Positions 1 to 9,850 of a stretch of 64,000 nucleotides of DNA are shown here, piece after piece (positions within the stretch are counted from its first letter, which is position 1; each line of letters begins with the position of its first letter). This DNA is from Mastigias papua (Eukaryota; Cnidaria; Scyphozoa; Rhizostomeae; Mastigiidae). A program made the position numbers and the translations under genes. The stretch is taken from the NCBI GenBank assembly GCA_964019165.1, contig OZ025277.1, positions 11,415,534 to 11,479,533 of the forward strand. Direction: 5' to 3'. The notes below the pieces were generated by a model. The model did not search any database. It saw nothing but the letters and a program-made list of their open reading frames with translations, and had not been told where the DNA came from.

Positions 1-1623
1 ATATTCACAGAAATATTGCCATACTCTGTGTTGCTAATAAACTCCACGGGGGATGGGGGGTTAGGAATAGGTTAAAAATAAAAAGTGGCTTAGAACTACA
101 TCTTGTACAATGGGGACTTTTCAAGTGTTAAGGGCGAGGGAAACAAAACGTTGTAGAGCCCACACCCTCAGAGTTTTCGAATACATCTAGAATTACCGTT
201 GTTTTTTATAGCAAACGAGGGGTGTGTCACTCGAAAAAATCTTGTAGAGTTTGTGAACAGTCACAAAAAAGTCATAGAAATAAAAAAATCACCAAAACCA
301 CAAAAATCATAGCAAAATTACAAGAAGTAAGGATAAGCACAAAATCACAAAAATCTTGCTACAAGTAATACACTCCTCGATTGCAAACTGATGGAACAAT
401 GATGGACATTGGTACTAATGGGAAAAATTCCTGTAGCTTGTTTCTACTAGGACCCCAATCTATTAAAGGGTAGCTGATTCATACATTAAACAATAGCTGG
501 AAAATAGAGAAGGGGACCCAGCCACCTTTCAAAAGTAAGAGATTGCTAAGCCATCCGAGCTTCCTTCTTCTACAGTCTCGCAAGGAGTGGTGTCGTTTGG
601 GCAGTTCAGTTAATATCGTCATCGATAGAGTGTAATGACCTGGACTTCTAGAGGATGTTCTGAAGACTAGTAGCAATAGAAAACATGCAATATGAGGATA
701 TGTATTTGAGAACTTGGAGTAATTCAAACAGACGTTTGGCGTAAAAAGGGTGTTTTCTGTGGTCTATGCCTCTGAAAGGTGTGACGGCTAAAATAGTTGG
801 AACATTAGGATCCACCCCAGTTTACTTTGTCTGGCAAAACAACCGTTCATAATTGTCAGATTTTATGCCATGCAATTAGCAAATAGGGTTGAATATTGTA
901 GGCAAAAGGAATACAAAACTACACAGTTTGAAGGCACGAACACAGAGGAATGACATCATAGAGCTGAATTGTCTGTAAAAATTCTACACCATTCCCTTTC
1001 CCAACTGATATATTCATCTCGACCACTATGGACTGGGACTCCACAAGCTAGAGAAAATCATGGTTGTTGTTATATCATAGCTAAAAGTATCTATACAAAT
1101 TTCTATCGACTACTATGGTAGACAAAGCCATGCATTGTACGCATTATCACGAAGTATTGCATGCAAATTTGGTTTTCTATTGTGGTCTTTTGAAAGAATT
1201 CTTCATGGTTGACGATTCAATCTTTGGCGTAAGTTAATCTCTAAAAGTATGGGATTCGCAAAATTATGCTCGAACGGTATTTTAGCTATGGCTCCTCGTC
1301 TCCTCGGAATCTATAGCGACTACCTTTAGGAGTACTGCAAAAACACTTTAAATGTGTCTCATATTTTGATTCTATATTTTCAGGTGATTGACAAACTGCA
1401 TTGAACTATCCATCAAACTCTTGAGGCAAATTTTCTCGTTCAAAATCACCATACTTCTATTGCATTACAGGCGTGCGCAGCTTAACTAGTCATACTGCAC
1501 TTTGTCGTTCTATCAGTCTCGTCTCATTTTATTGAACTGAACTCTGCAAAATATAGGGAGCCATATGTGGGATTCTGAATGGGTACTTTCAAACGCGCAT
1601 TTCTACACAAAATGTGCGATTCT
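1..1623. other. No gene recognised
   Basis: AT-rich sequence with only short open frames and no similarity I can recognise on either strand. Because the MGAT4-type exon at 2126-2213 reads leftward, later exons of that gene could lie here, but I found no convincing phase-1 exon and assume they are beyond the window edge. Confidence 0.5.
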
Positions 1624-1845
1624 AAAAGCGGTTTGAATGACCTGAGTGACCTGTGCAGGTTGCATTAAACATCTGTTTAGCAAAATTTTCTTTGAAGTAC
1701 AGTACTCTATACAGCATGAGAATTATTTCCTTTAAAGCGGTTTGAGCAGTTCTTAAAAGTGACTTGTGCAGGTTAGATTAAACATCTATTTAGCAAAATT
1801 CCCTTTGAAGTACAGTGCTATATACAGTATGAGTATTATTTCCCA
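1624..1845. repeat. Tandem duplication, about 110 bp x 2
   Basis: Two adjacent diverged copies, about 1624-1733 and 1734-1845. Both start with AAAGCGGTTTGA and share TGTGCAGGTT, TTTAGCAAAATT, TTTGAAGTACAGT and an ending around GAG.ATTATTTCC. The copies differ by scattered substitutions and small indels. There is no coding signal; a short open frame at 1766-1960 lies partly in the second copy and looks fortuitous. Confidence 0.8.
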
Positions 1846-2125
1846 TAAACATGGCAACAAAACATGCATAATTTCGGTGCTTTCGTGTCCCGGGCATTTC
1901 GTTTCTGCTTATGAAAATCAAGGATTATTCTTCACTACAGTATCCATAAGAAAACTGTAAAGCTTTAAACTTTCCTCAAAACGCTCTGGATTCTGAGCTG
2001 GGAAATGTAGCTTCTTGGAATTCAAAAACAGGCAGGTATTCAGTCGGAGTTTTCAGCAGCTGACGCTTCCTAACAATATACATCATGATGAAAATCAAAA
2101 GCAGATGATTATCTAAAATGCTCAC

Positions 2126-2213
2126 CTCTCATAAGCACCAACACATTCAGGGCACAAATGGATAGCACACAGATTCCGACGAACCTCCAAAACCATATCT
2201 CCGTATCTTTCAT
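2126..2213 (-). CDS. MGAT4-like glycosyltransferase, first coding exon (partial gene)
   Basis: The exon starts with ATG at 2213 and ends after a single G at 2126, followed by a GTGAGC donor (phase 1). It encodes 29 residues plus one base: a short tail (MKDTEIWFWRF) and then a hydrophobic anchor (VGICVLSICALNVLVLM). This matches the first exon of the complete gene at 17534-29028 (MALGNSETWFWRF then VGICAIAVCTLNVMVLM) in length, motif, splice phase and strand. It is therefore the start of a second type II Golgi glycosyltransferase of the same family. The rest of the gene should continue to the left, outside the window. Without the catalytic exon the product is inferred from the paralog alone, and the exon could be an orphan or pseudogene fragment. 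Confidence 0.72.
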
Positions 2214-2786
2214 TGCTGTGTTTCTCCCGTTTGTTCTATGTAGGGCAGCTTGAGAGAACTATGACTTTGAATCAGGAAGTTTCAAAAGTCCGCCGAAACA
2301 GAACTGATCAAGGGTGTGTCATTAGATATCCACGTACCAAATCAAGCTGCTTTGGTGAGATGGAATGAAGAATTGCGATCGGCTCCAGCGGAATGTTTGC
2401 AATTAGCACACTGATACTCTTTACTTCATTGATCACTTATCGCAGACAATCAAAATAATACATAATGATCGAAAGCATAAAGTAGAGTTGAGCTTATAAG
2501 TTTGATGCTAAAATGCTTGTTATTTTCGTAATCGGTGTTCAATCAATGAGTAGGAATACCATGAATTCATCATTTATAGTTCATCGACTGAAATACCATT
2601 GCCAAATAGGCCTGTGTGTGTACAATCTTAATTGTATGAAGTAACAAAAGGGTACGAAATGCGTATCATAATTTCAGTACAAGGTTACCATAGTAACTAT
2701 CCTGTCTATAACCCAGCGCATTACCTTCAGGATGCGACCAGACTTGCATGTTTTCAGAGAGCCCGGTTACCAAACAACCAATTTCG

Positions 2787-3838
2787 TACGATGGCCCATA
2801 AGAGACATGCAGAATTTGCTACGTTTTGCACACACGATATCAGTTTGCTGCACATAAAATCGAGTATCGTTCACAAATTGATTGCTCACGCACAAACTCA
2901 AGGTTGCTTCGCACAAATTTAAGGTTGCTGCACAATAATTTGATTTGCTGCATACAAAGTGGGTGCTGCAGCACACAAATTCAAACCTGCAGCATACAAA
3001 ATCGCTGTTGCAGCATACAATATAAACCTGCAGAATACAAAATTTGACTATAACACGAAAAAATGGGAGCATTCTTTTAGTATACTGAAAAAACTTATTT
3101 ATAATTGCTTTTCTTATTCTACTTGGCACCAAGCTATCTCTGATGTTTTCTGTGTACATTTCTTTTTATGTAAAGTCAGGTATTGAAATAATAAATCTCA
3201 TCTAAAGTGGGGACTAGATGACGAAGTGTCCTTTCCCGCGTTGGTTGGGACAGCCAAATCTAATACTTCTTGTATGTTTTGTGTTGAACTTTTAATGAGG
3301 ACAGAAAAAGCTTTCTTCGTCCAACACTCGTCAGAGGATGGTATGTCTAATAATCCTTTCGATTCAATATACTCCTACCCAAAAGGTATCAATACAGATA
3401 AGCCCCCACCCCGGAGTTTGGCGTATTCGAGGACTTACAGTATTCCTCCTTACCTCATTCTCAATATTTAAAAGCATCTGTCTATTTTTCTGGGGCTCTT
3501 TCTTTTCGGTCGTTGTCCCACGCTTCATTCTCTGACGAGTGTCAGACAAAAAAGTTTTCAGTATGCTAAAAGAATGCTCCCGTTTTTTCGTGTTATAGTC
3601 AGATTTTGTATTCTGCAGGTTTATATTGTATGCTGCAACAGCAATTTTATATGCTGCAGGTTTGAATTTGTGTGCTGCAGCACCCACTTTGTAAGCAGCA
3701 AATCAAATTTTTGTGCAGCAACCTTGAGTTTGTGCGTGAACAATCAGTTTGTGAACGATATTCGATTTCATGTGCAGCAACCTGATATTGTGTGCGCAAA
3801 ACGTAGCAAATTCTGCATGTCCCCTATTGGTCATCGTA
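2787..3838. mobile_element. Foldback-type element with ~300-bp inverted arms
   Basis: The left arm (about 2787-3096) and right arm (about 3551-3838) are inverted copies. The outer ends read TACGATGGCCCATAAGAGAC on the left and TACGATGACCAATAGGGGAC on the reverse complement of the right. Each arm carries a series of degenerate subrepeats built on GCAGCA(C/T)ACAAA, so unrelated-looking open frames in the arms give nearly identical peptides. The central 450 bp (3097-3550) is unique and has no recognisable coding sequence. The flanks contain ATTTC on both sides but not as an exact adjacent duplication, so the target site is unclear. I see no transposase, so mobilisation would have to be in trans. 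Confidence 0.75.
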
Positions 3839-5360
3839 ATTTCAGAACACTCCATGTTACACGATACGATGTGGCCATGTGCTACGCTCGACCTCACGAG
3901 TTTACACACTGCCTGTGTGACACAGGGGCATAGACGGAGCTAGAAAGATTTCGTTAGGGGCATCAGGTCTCAAGTTGCTGAGTAAATTATTAAGACTACA
4001 TATACTAACAGTCTTTATATGCTGTTTTTGCCATGTAAAGTAAAAGAATGATCTCATTGATATATTACTTCATGCACAACAAGGACTCGGATAGTAATCC
4101 CAACATTGAGGGGACCAGATTGCATGCTAGACAATAACGAAGCTAGATCTGAATAGGTGGAGAGAGTAATGAATAAGAGGGATGGGGTCCCACATCCTTT
4201 AGACTCTATGAAAATACCCTCTCTAAAGTTAGAGATATGCCTAGGCTGGAAAGAAAAAGAAAGAGTAAATTATGGATATGCCTATGAGAAACTTTATATT
4301 CTTATTCTTGTCGTTCTGCGTCAAACTCTGCAAAAAATAATTTCAGCTTAAAAGTTTTCTTTGGGAGAGAAAGAGGGACAAAAACCTTATAGCTGGAAGG
4401 ATAACACACCCCGTGTCCACCTCTAGCTTTGTGCCTGGTCTCCGGGCAGCGGGTCCAGAGCCGCTGTGGTGATCATTTTTTTAGTTGCAGATCTGATCAT
4501 TGACTGAAAAAAACAATCTCATAACTTCAGACATATCAATGTTAGGTACATTATTGAGGTTTTTAAACAGGAAATGCTGACAAGACAGTGCCGATGCCGA
4601 AATCGTAACAATTATGCATTGGAATAAACTCAAACTTGGCCGTAAGATATCAAATAGTATTTCAAATATTGTGAGACACTATCATCAATTGAGATAAATA
4701 GGAAGAAGAAGAGGGAAGCATAGTGTAAATAACTTTCATCAGACAACATCCAGGGGTTTTTCAAGAAATGAAAATTCATCTTACGACAGTTTTGGGGCGT
4801 CTAGGGGGGACACCACGACATACCTTCGGCTGCATCTGGCCAAGACAAAGTTCAGCAGATACCCCCGACTAAGACAACTGACTCTTAGCGAACTACACAT
4901 TTTAGGCAATATCAAACAGAAAAATTTAAAAGACCACGCCCAATACTCTTTTCAAACAATGCAGTGCAAAGCATGTGCCCAGTAAATCTGCCCTTAATCA
5001 ACGTTTATTGACTAAAATGAGTGCAAAGAAATCAATCAATGTGAACTTTGCTTGAAGACGTTTGATTCAATGACTTTGATTTCCGTAGTTTGTTCTACCA
5101 CATTTTGGCGAGTCTGCCCAGTAGATAGCTGAAAATCTGTACCCTACCGAGCAATTGGTCTGTTTGCAATTCTCTGGACAAACCCATAGCCCCCATAGAG
5201 ATGCCCTTACAAAGGGGTACAGTAATTGTTCAATTAGCAACTGTCCTTGCTTATAAGCTACCCTCGATTATATAATGCATAGCATCATAGCCTCGCTGCA
5301 TACCATAACGGATCTATGGTTGCTAAACATCGATCAACGTAAAATATAAGAGTGCTTCTT
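3839..5360. other. No gene recognised
   Basis: Intergenic sequence with many stops in all frames. Short frames such as 4157-4351 (+) have no similarity I recognise. No tRNA or other RNA gene was seen. Confidence 0.5.
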
Positions 5361-5600
5361 GCCTTGGTCCGTCTTGTCAAAAATGTATTTGACGCGGTAG
5401 ACAACGGGATTCTCCTATCAAAGCTCGCTAGGTGTGGACAGCTCATTGATGGCTTGCATTATGCTTGACAGATGAAGTAAAGTCTGTCAAATTGATTGCC
5501 ATCAGATGAAACTGAAAGTTTTCTCTGCGGTATTCCACAGGGATCGTACTTGGGGCTTCTCCTCTTCATCTCATTGTAAAGGACTTCGAGCAATCTTTAA
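5361..5600 (+). pseudogene. Non-LTR retrotransposon reverse transcriptase relic
   Basis: In pieces of different frames the DNA reads as reverse transcriptase. Around 5385-5440 it gives FDAVDNGILLSKLARCG, matching the family's F(D/S)(T/A)VDH..LL.KL block. Around 5525-5575 it gives GIPQGSYLG-LLF, matching the GVPQGS.LGPLLF block. Frameshifts and stops between the blocks show it is long dead. The catalytic YADD block is not seen downstream. It is probably a Jockey/CR1-type LINE, but the clade cannot be told from this much. Confidence 0.65.
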
Positions 5601-6110
5601 AGCGGTGATACAAGTGTAGTTTGCTCTTTTGGAGAAAATAGAATGGAATATTTTCTCTTCAAAGCATTTTTAGCTAAGTCCCTGTTCTATAAAATAACTG
5701 CGACAGAATTATCGAAATTCCTTATCGATAGTAGCAAGCATAATATCTGGGAGACGCCATCTAAGCTAAATCACAGGATGTGCCCCTAGACCCCCTCCGT
5801 TTCTAGTCTCCCCATTTTATTTATACAAGGCACCCCACTTCAACTTATCTTGGCATGGTTGATGCTTGTAAGGCTCCGTCAAAGAGGCCCCCTCGGTTTA
5901 CTCTTTTAAATCAAGGTTGAGACAGTTGGGGTACGAAAATCTTTAATTTTGTAGTTGCTTATTGTCGTCAGTTGTATATATTTTTATCTAACTTATTTGT
6001 AATAGTTTATTAGGTACTTTAATTTTAACAGGGCCAAATTGTAAAACAATATGCTTATTGAATTTGTACCCTGTATAAATATGTTTAAAATATGAAATAA
6101 TATAAAATAT

Positions 6111-6490
6111 GTCTACACGAGCAAAACTGGATCCGATCTACTTTTGGCACGGATAGGCCTTGCTTTTACACGAGCTCTTGTGGATCAGATCCAGTTCTGG
6201 TTCGCTATCTGAGCTACTTCTGGACTGTTTTCAAAGTAGATCTAGTTTCGATCCGGTCTACTTTTGTAGCGTGTAAACGGTGAGATCCGATCCAAAACTG
6301 GTACGGACTGAAAAGGGGAGGTAACTTTTTGCAATCAATGACAAAATACGCATGCGTAATTACTCAAAGAAAAAAAGTGGACCGGACCCAAAAGCGTCGT
6401 GTAAACGCAAAGCCTATCCGTACCAAAGCTATAAGTGCTAGACCCGATCCAGTTTAGATCCAATCCACTTTTACTCGTGAAAACGTAGCC
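6111..6490. mobile_element. MITE with ~35-bp terminal inverted repeats
   Basis: The left end begins GTCTACACGAGCAAAACTGG. The reverse complement of the right end begins GGCTACGTTTTCACGAGTAA and continues with AAAGTGGATTGGATCT, matching GGATCCGATCT on the left. Internal copies of CACGAGC, GTGTAAACG and GATCCGATC in both orientations give a self-complementary structure. It is non-coding and about 380 bp. The superfamily is not certain; hAT-like is possible. Confidence 0.6.
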
Positions 6491-8211
6491 TTAATCACTA
6501 ATTGTCAGGGCTCATTTGCCTGCATTCGTATCAACCTTTCACTTTCATGTTCCATTTTTTGTTTATACCGACAGATGATTCGACCTTGTCCGCCATCTTG
6601 AATTTTTATTTGAAAGTATCTTAAAGAGTCTATGCACGACTCTTGAAGAATATTCGACAAACTCGCAGACAACTTGAAGATTGGTTAAGTCGAGTTAAGA
6701 TGAATTAATCCCACACAGGCACAACGATGCAAACAACACCAAATTGGCTTCGTTAAATATGTGAAAATAGACGCCACGCTACACGCAAAAGGCAGCAACC
6801 TCCACCTGAACCAAGTGGGGGATTCCATCCTGGCAAAATCTTCTCTCACAGAAATACGTATGTGACTATTTAAGTTTGATAATTCTGATAGGGGAGTATG
6901 ACTCATAACAAAGCTGCTGACACGGGTACACAGTGGGCCCAGAATGCGATTTGTGGTAATTTGGGCATAACTTGGTCAATTTTTATCGTATGAGGGAGTA
7001 TGACCCCCCATTCTAATTGTATTTTTAAACTAGATTTACTGAAAAAAGTATTATTCTTTTTACTACCCATATGAAGGGGTATTTGGGTCAGAGTACCCTA
7101 CTAGACACTTACTGCCCCAACTGGGTTAACAGGTGAAGGAAAGAACCCGTGATGGAAAGGTCTGCATTTAACGGTAAATGTCGTAATTGATGTTGAAAAG
7201 GTAGCATCGAATGTTAATCTGATACATATTCAGTTAAACAAACTGTTTTTATGGAACTTTCCTTATGGCACCAAGTAGAAAAGGATAATATAAAAATTCT
7301 ACTACAAAAATGTAAAACAGAATTGCACGAAGCTCACGAACCTTGTGCTGGAGGTACCGAAGTAAAAAAGGTTCAACACTTTATATGCCACCGTCAAAGC
7401 AAGCAACGGAAAATGTTGTGAAATGCAAGAACTTCGAAGAAAATCTAGCGCTATTTTCGATTGTATCGATCGATTTGTAACCAAGAGCAGGATCAAAGAA
7501 AAAGCCATTGCTTCGCTGAGCTTAGGCCTACAAAATGAGTTGTAGTGAGAAGACTCTACTTTCCTTAACAACAGAAACTCAAAAAAACTGAAGCAACAAG
7601 TTTATCTGACAATGCGTGAAGGTAAAAATGTTTTTGCTGCGAACTAGTGTAAATGGTAGTTGTGGCTGAGATAAATTTTGAATGTTGAAAATGGAAGCTA
7701 TTGAGTTTACAGAGAAACAACTATTTGAATTATTCTCTTCGATTGAAAAGAGAGGGAGGAAGCCATCATACAAGGAATATTATACCAGAGTGAACAGTCA
7801 TTTACCTTCTACAGGTAATTTAGAACCAGATTAGTGAAGTGAGCTTAATTCTGCAATTCGCAAGTGCAAGAGGAACAAACGTGAGCGAGTGACATTGGCA
7901 GAGCTAGTACCAATAAGTGGCAATGAAATCTTACTGTCAGTTGATGCATTTGAGAAAGATTCGATAAAAAGCTTTTCAGTATTCCTAAAATATGGTGCCG
8001 CTTTTTCGTGCTGTAGTGAAGTTCTGTAGTACCAACAGACTTTTCAAAGATTCATCTGTAATTGAGCCAGAATTTCCTTCAGTTACAGAAAATTATCTAA
8101 TCTTTTCTCCAGCTGTTCAATCAGAATATTCTTCTATTATTTTGCCTAATAACACCCCTGGTTCTATAGCTGATACATCACAAATGAATTGAAATGAACG
8201 GTAGGGAAAGT

Positions 8212-8482
8212 ATAGGTTGGTACTCTGAAGAAGGCCTAGAGGCAAATAATAAAGATATACGCAACTATTAAGAACGCCTTAGCAGAAAATGCAAATAATA
8301 ATTATCAAATTGAAGATATGCACCACCGTTTACTAGAAAGATCTGATCCATATTTCATCCACATTACATCAAAGTGTATTGAGAGAAAACTGTACACAGT
8401 TTATAAACCTATAGATCAAACAGTACGGACTCACAATGCACATCAGTTTGCAGTCCATGGTCTTGAGGAGCTTTTTTTGTGA
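8212..8482 (+). pseudogene. Transib/RAG1-like transposase, C-terminal remnant
   Basis: Frame one from 8212 reads IGWYSEEGLEANNKDIRNY, a stop, then ERLSRKCK. A frameshift near 8300 continues as YQIEDMHHRLLERSDPYF and runs to a TGA at 8480-8482. This has the layout of the final block of Transib transposases (SEE..E.RNKD.R.(F/Y)R....RK.SR, then a D(L/M)..(L/R)LL..SDP helix). RAG1 has the same order in its region holding the third catalytic acidic residue (E962 in the mouse/human numbering). The glutamates at about 8227-8232 and 8239-8241 are the candidates for that residue. At least one stop and one frameshift make this a dead copy. The family assignment is from memory of conserved spacing, not from an alignment. 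Confidence 0.62.
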
Positions 8483-8600
8483 CTTCACTTTTATGCAGAA
8501 ATGTAGATTTCTGCTTTCTTGTTTCTTGCATGACACATGACCAATATTACTTTGTCTAATTTATTCAAAAAATAGATTTCTACATGGTCTATGGTCAATA

Positions 8601-9211
8601 TGTTCTGTATTGAGAGTAGGCTGACAGTTGCGGAAAATTCGTCTGATCGCCAAAATTGGTTCTACGTCCCTAGAATTATTGTTGCATTGCTCTAAATCCA
8701 GATTTGGCTATACTCTATAAAATATTGATTTTTATAGCATATACATCAGGGAATCAGTATCTATATACTTAACATCTGTCCAGAATCCATCTTTTGAGTG
8801 CAATTTGAGGATAATAATAGATTTTTGAGGACTTTGTGAAAAATACTGTTATTTTGGACCCCTCGGCTCTAAAAAGTTGGACAAAATCCGGGACAGTAAG
8901 GGTCTAATTTATCTAAAAACTAGGCTGTTGCATGATCTATGGTCAAAGTAATCTAATTCCTCTGACTTAGAAAAGTTGTTGTTTTGTTGGAATAAGACAT
9001 ACTCTGTATTGAGGGAAGCCTCACAGTTGCGAAAAATTTGCTTGATCGCCGAAATTGGTTCTATGTTCCTGCAATTTTTTTGCATTGCTCTAAACCTGGA
9101 TTTGGTTATAATATATGAATTATTGATTCCTATAGCATATAGATCAATGGTTCAGACTATATATTGTTTATATATGTCCAGAATCCATCTTATTGGTGCA
9201 CTTTGAGGATA
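8601..9211. repeat. Diverged internal duplication (~215 bp units, ~398 bp apart)
   Basis: Copy A (about 8601-8818) and copy B (about 8999-9211) share CTGTATTGAG, CACAGTTGCG/GACAGTTGCGG, TGATCGCC, TTGCATTGCTCTAAA, ATAGCATATA and GTCCAGAATCCATCTT in the same order. Both lie within the 3' half of the Transib-like element. A preceding stretch with GATCTATGGTCAA (8935) versus GGTCTATGGTCAA (8587) extends the similarity. There is no open frame through either copy. Confidence 0.75.
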
Positions 9212-9736
9212 CATACATATTTTTCGTGGATTGGATGCCACAATATTGAATATCTTGAGCACCCAACTCTTTTGAAAGAGACCCAAAATGAGCCAATGAC
9301 GGGCTGAACTGTCAAATAATGTGGTTTTTTACAAGTATTCTCACAATATACTGAAATTTTTATTGAACTCTTTGGAAGCTTTACCTATCGTTAGATTCTA
9401 TACATATTCTGAATTTTAAATGGACACAAATTTTCTCTTAGAAACAATATTCAGCTGATTCTTTTTGCATTGAATCAGAAATTCTTTCTATTTTTCAGAA
9501 ATATCAATTTTATGTTAATCCTTTGATAGCCACTTTTGTCCAAATCACCACCCCTGGGCCCACTGTGGGGTAATGTTAGCACAACATTATGTAATGATAG
9601 GTAAACTTTAAATGGACCTGGCAAACTGGGCTCCAAACAAGGCATGATTATTGCGTCGATGAACGTGAATAGTTTACTCCCTCATCTTGACGAGATATAG
9701 CTCTTCCTAAGAGAAAAAGGTATCCATTTTCCATCC

Positions 9737-9850
9737 CTAAAAGGGTCATTCATTTAGTACGTACACACGAGGGGGGAGGGGGTCAAGCAAATGCATACGA
9801 ATGCGCACAAGGGGGAGGGGGGTTGACACATTAAGTACGTACGCAAAGCA
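9737..9850. mobile_element. MITE fragment (GTACGTAC, G-rich type)
   Basis: The sequence has AAAGGGTCATTCATTTAGTA with CGTACAC next to a GGGGGGAGGGGGTCAAG tract. A second G-rich copy and TTAAGTACGTACG follow, forming a short imperfect inverted pair. The same core (a GGCCATTCA.AAAGTA start and a G-rich block) recurs at 58096-58200, so this is a dispersed non-autonomous family. Confidence 0.5.

Larger units (their letters stand above)
6929..9567 (+). mobile_element. Decayed Transib/RAG-like DNA transposon
   Basis: Both ends are CACAGTGGGCCCAG, a perfect 14-bp inverted repeat (6929-6942, and 9554-9567 as reverse complement). Each end is directly flanked by GGGTA (6924-6928 and 9568-9572), a 5-bp target duplication. 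Transib transposons and RAG-mediated transposition both make 5-bp duplications, and their ends begin with CAC.(A/G)TG heptamers; here it is exactly the recombination-signal heptamer CACAGTG. A transposase C-terminal remnant lies at 8212-8482 (own entry). Less certain remnants on the same strand are around 7700-7800 (a stretch with EKRGRKPSYKEYYTRVN) and 7850-7960 (SELNSAIRKCKRNKRERVTL). The total of 2.6 kb with many stops indicates an inactive, partly deleted copy. The assignment rests on ends, target duplication and one domain block together. Confidence 0.7.

Noticed and set aside
2959..3687. A conserved peptide (GAAAHKFKPAAYKI...) encoded twice, on opposite strands
   Set aside because: The two copies are the inverted arms of one foldback element; similarity comes from the repeat, not from coding constraint.
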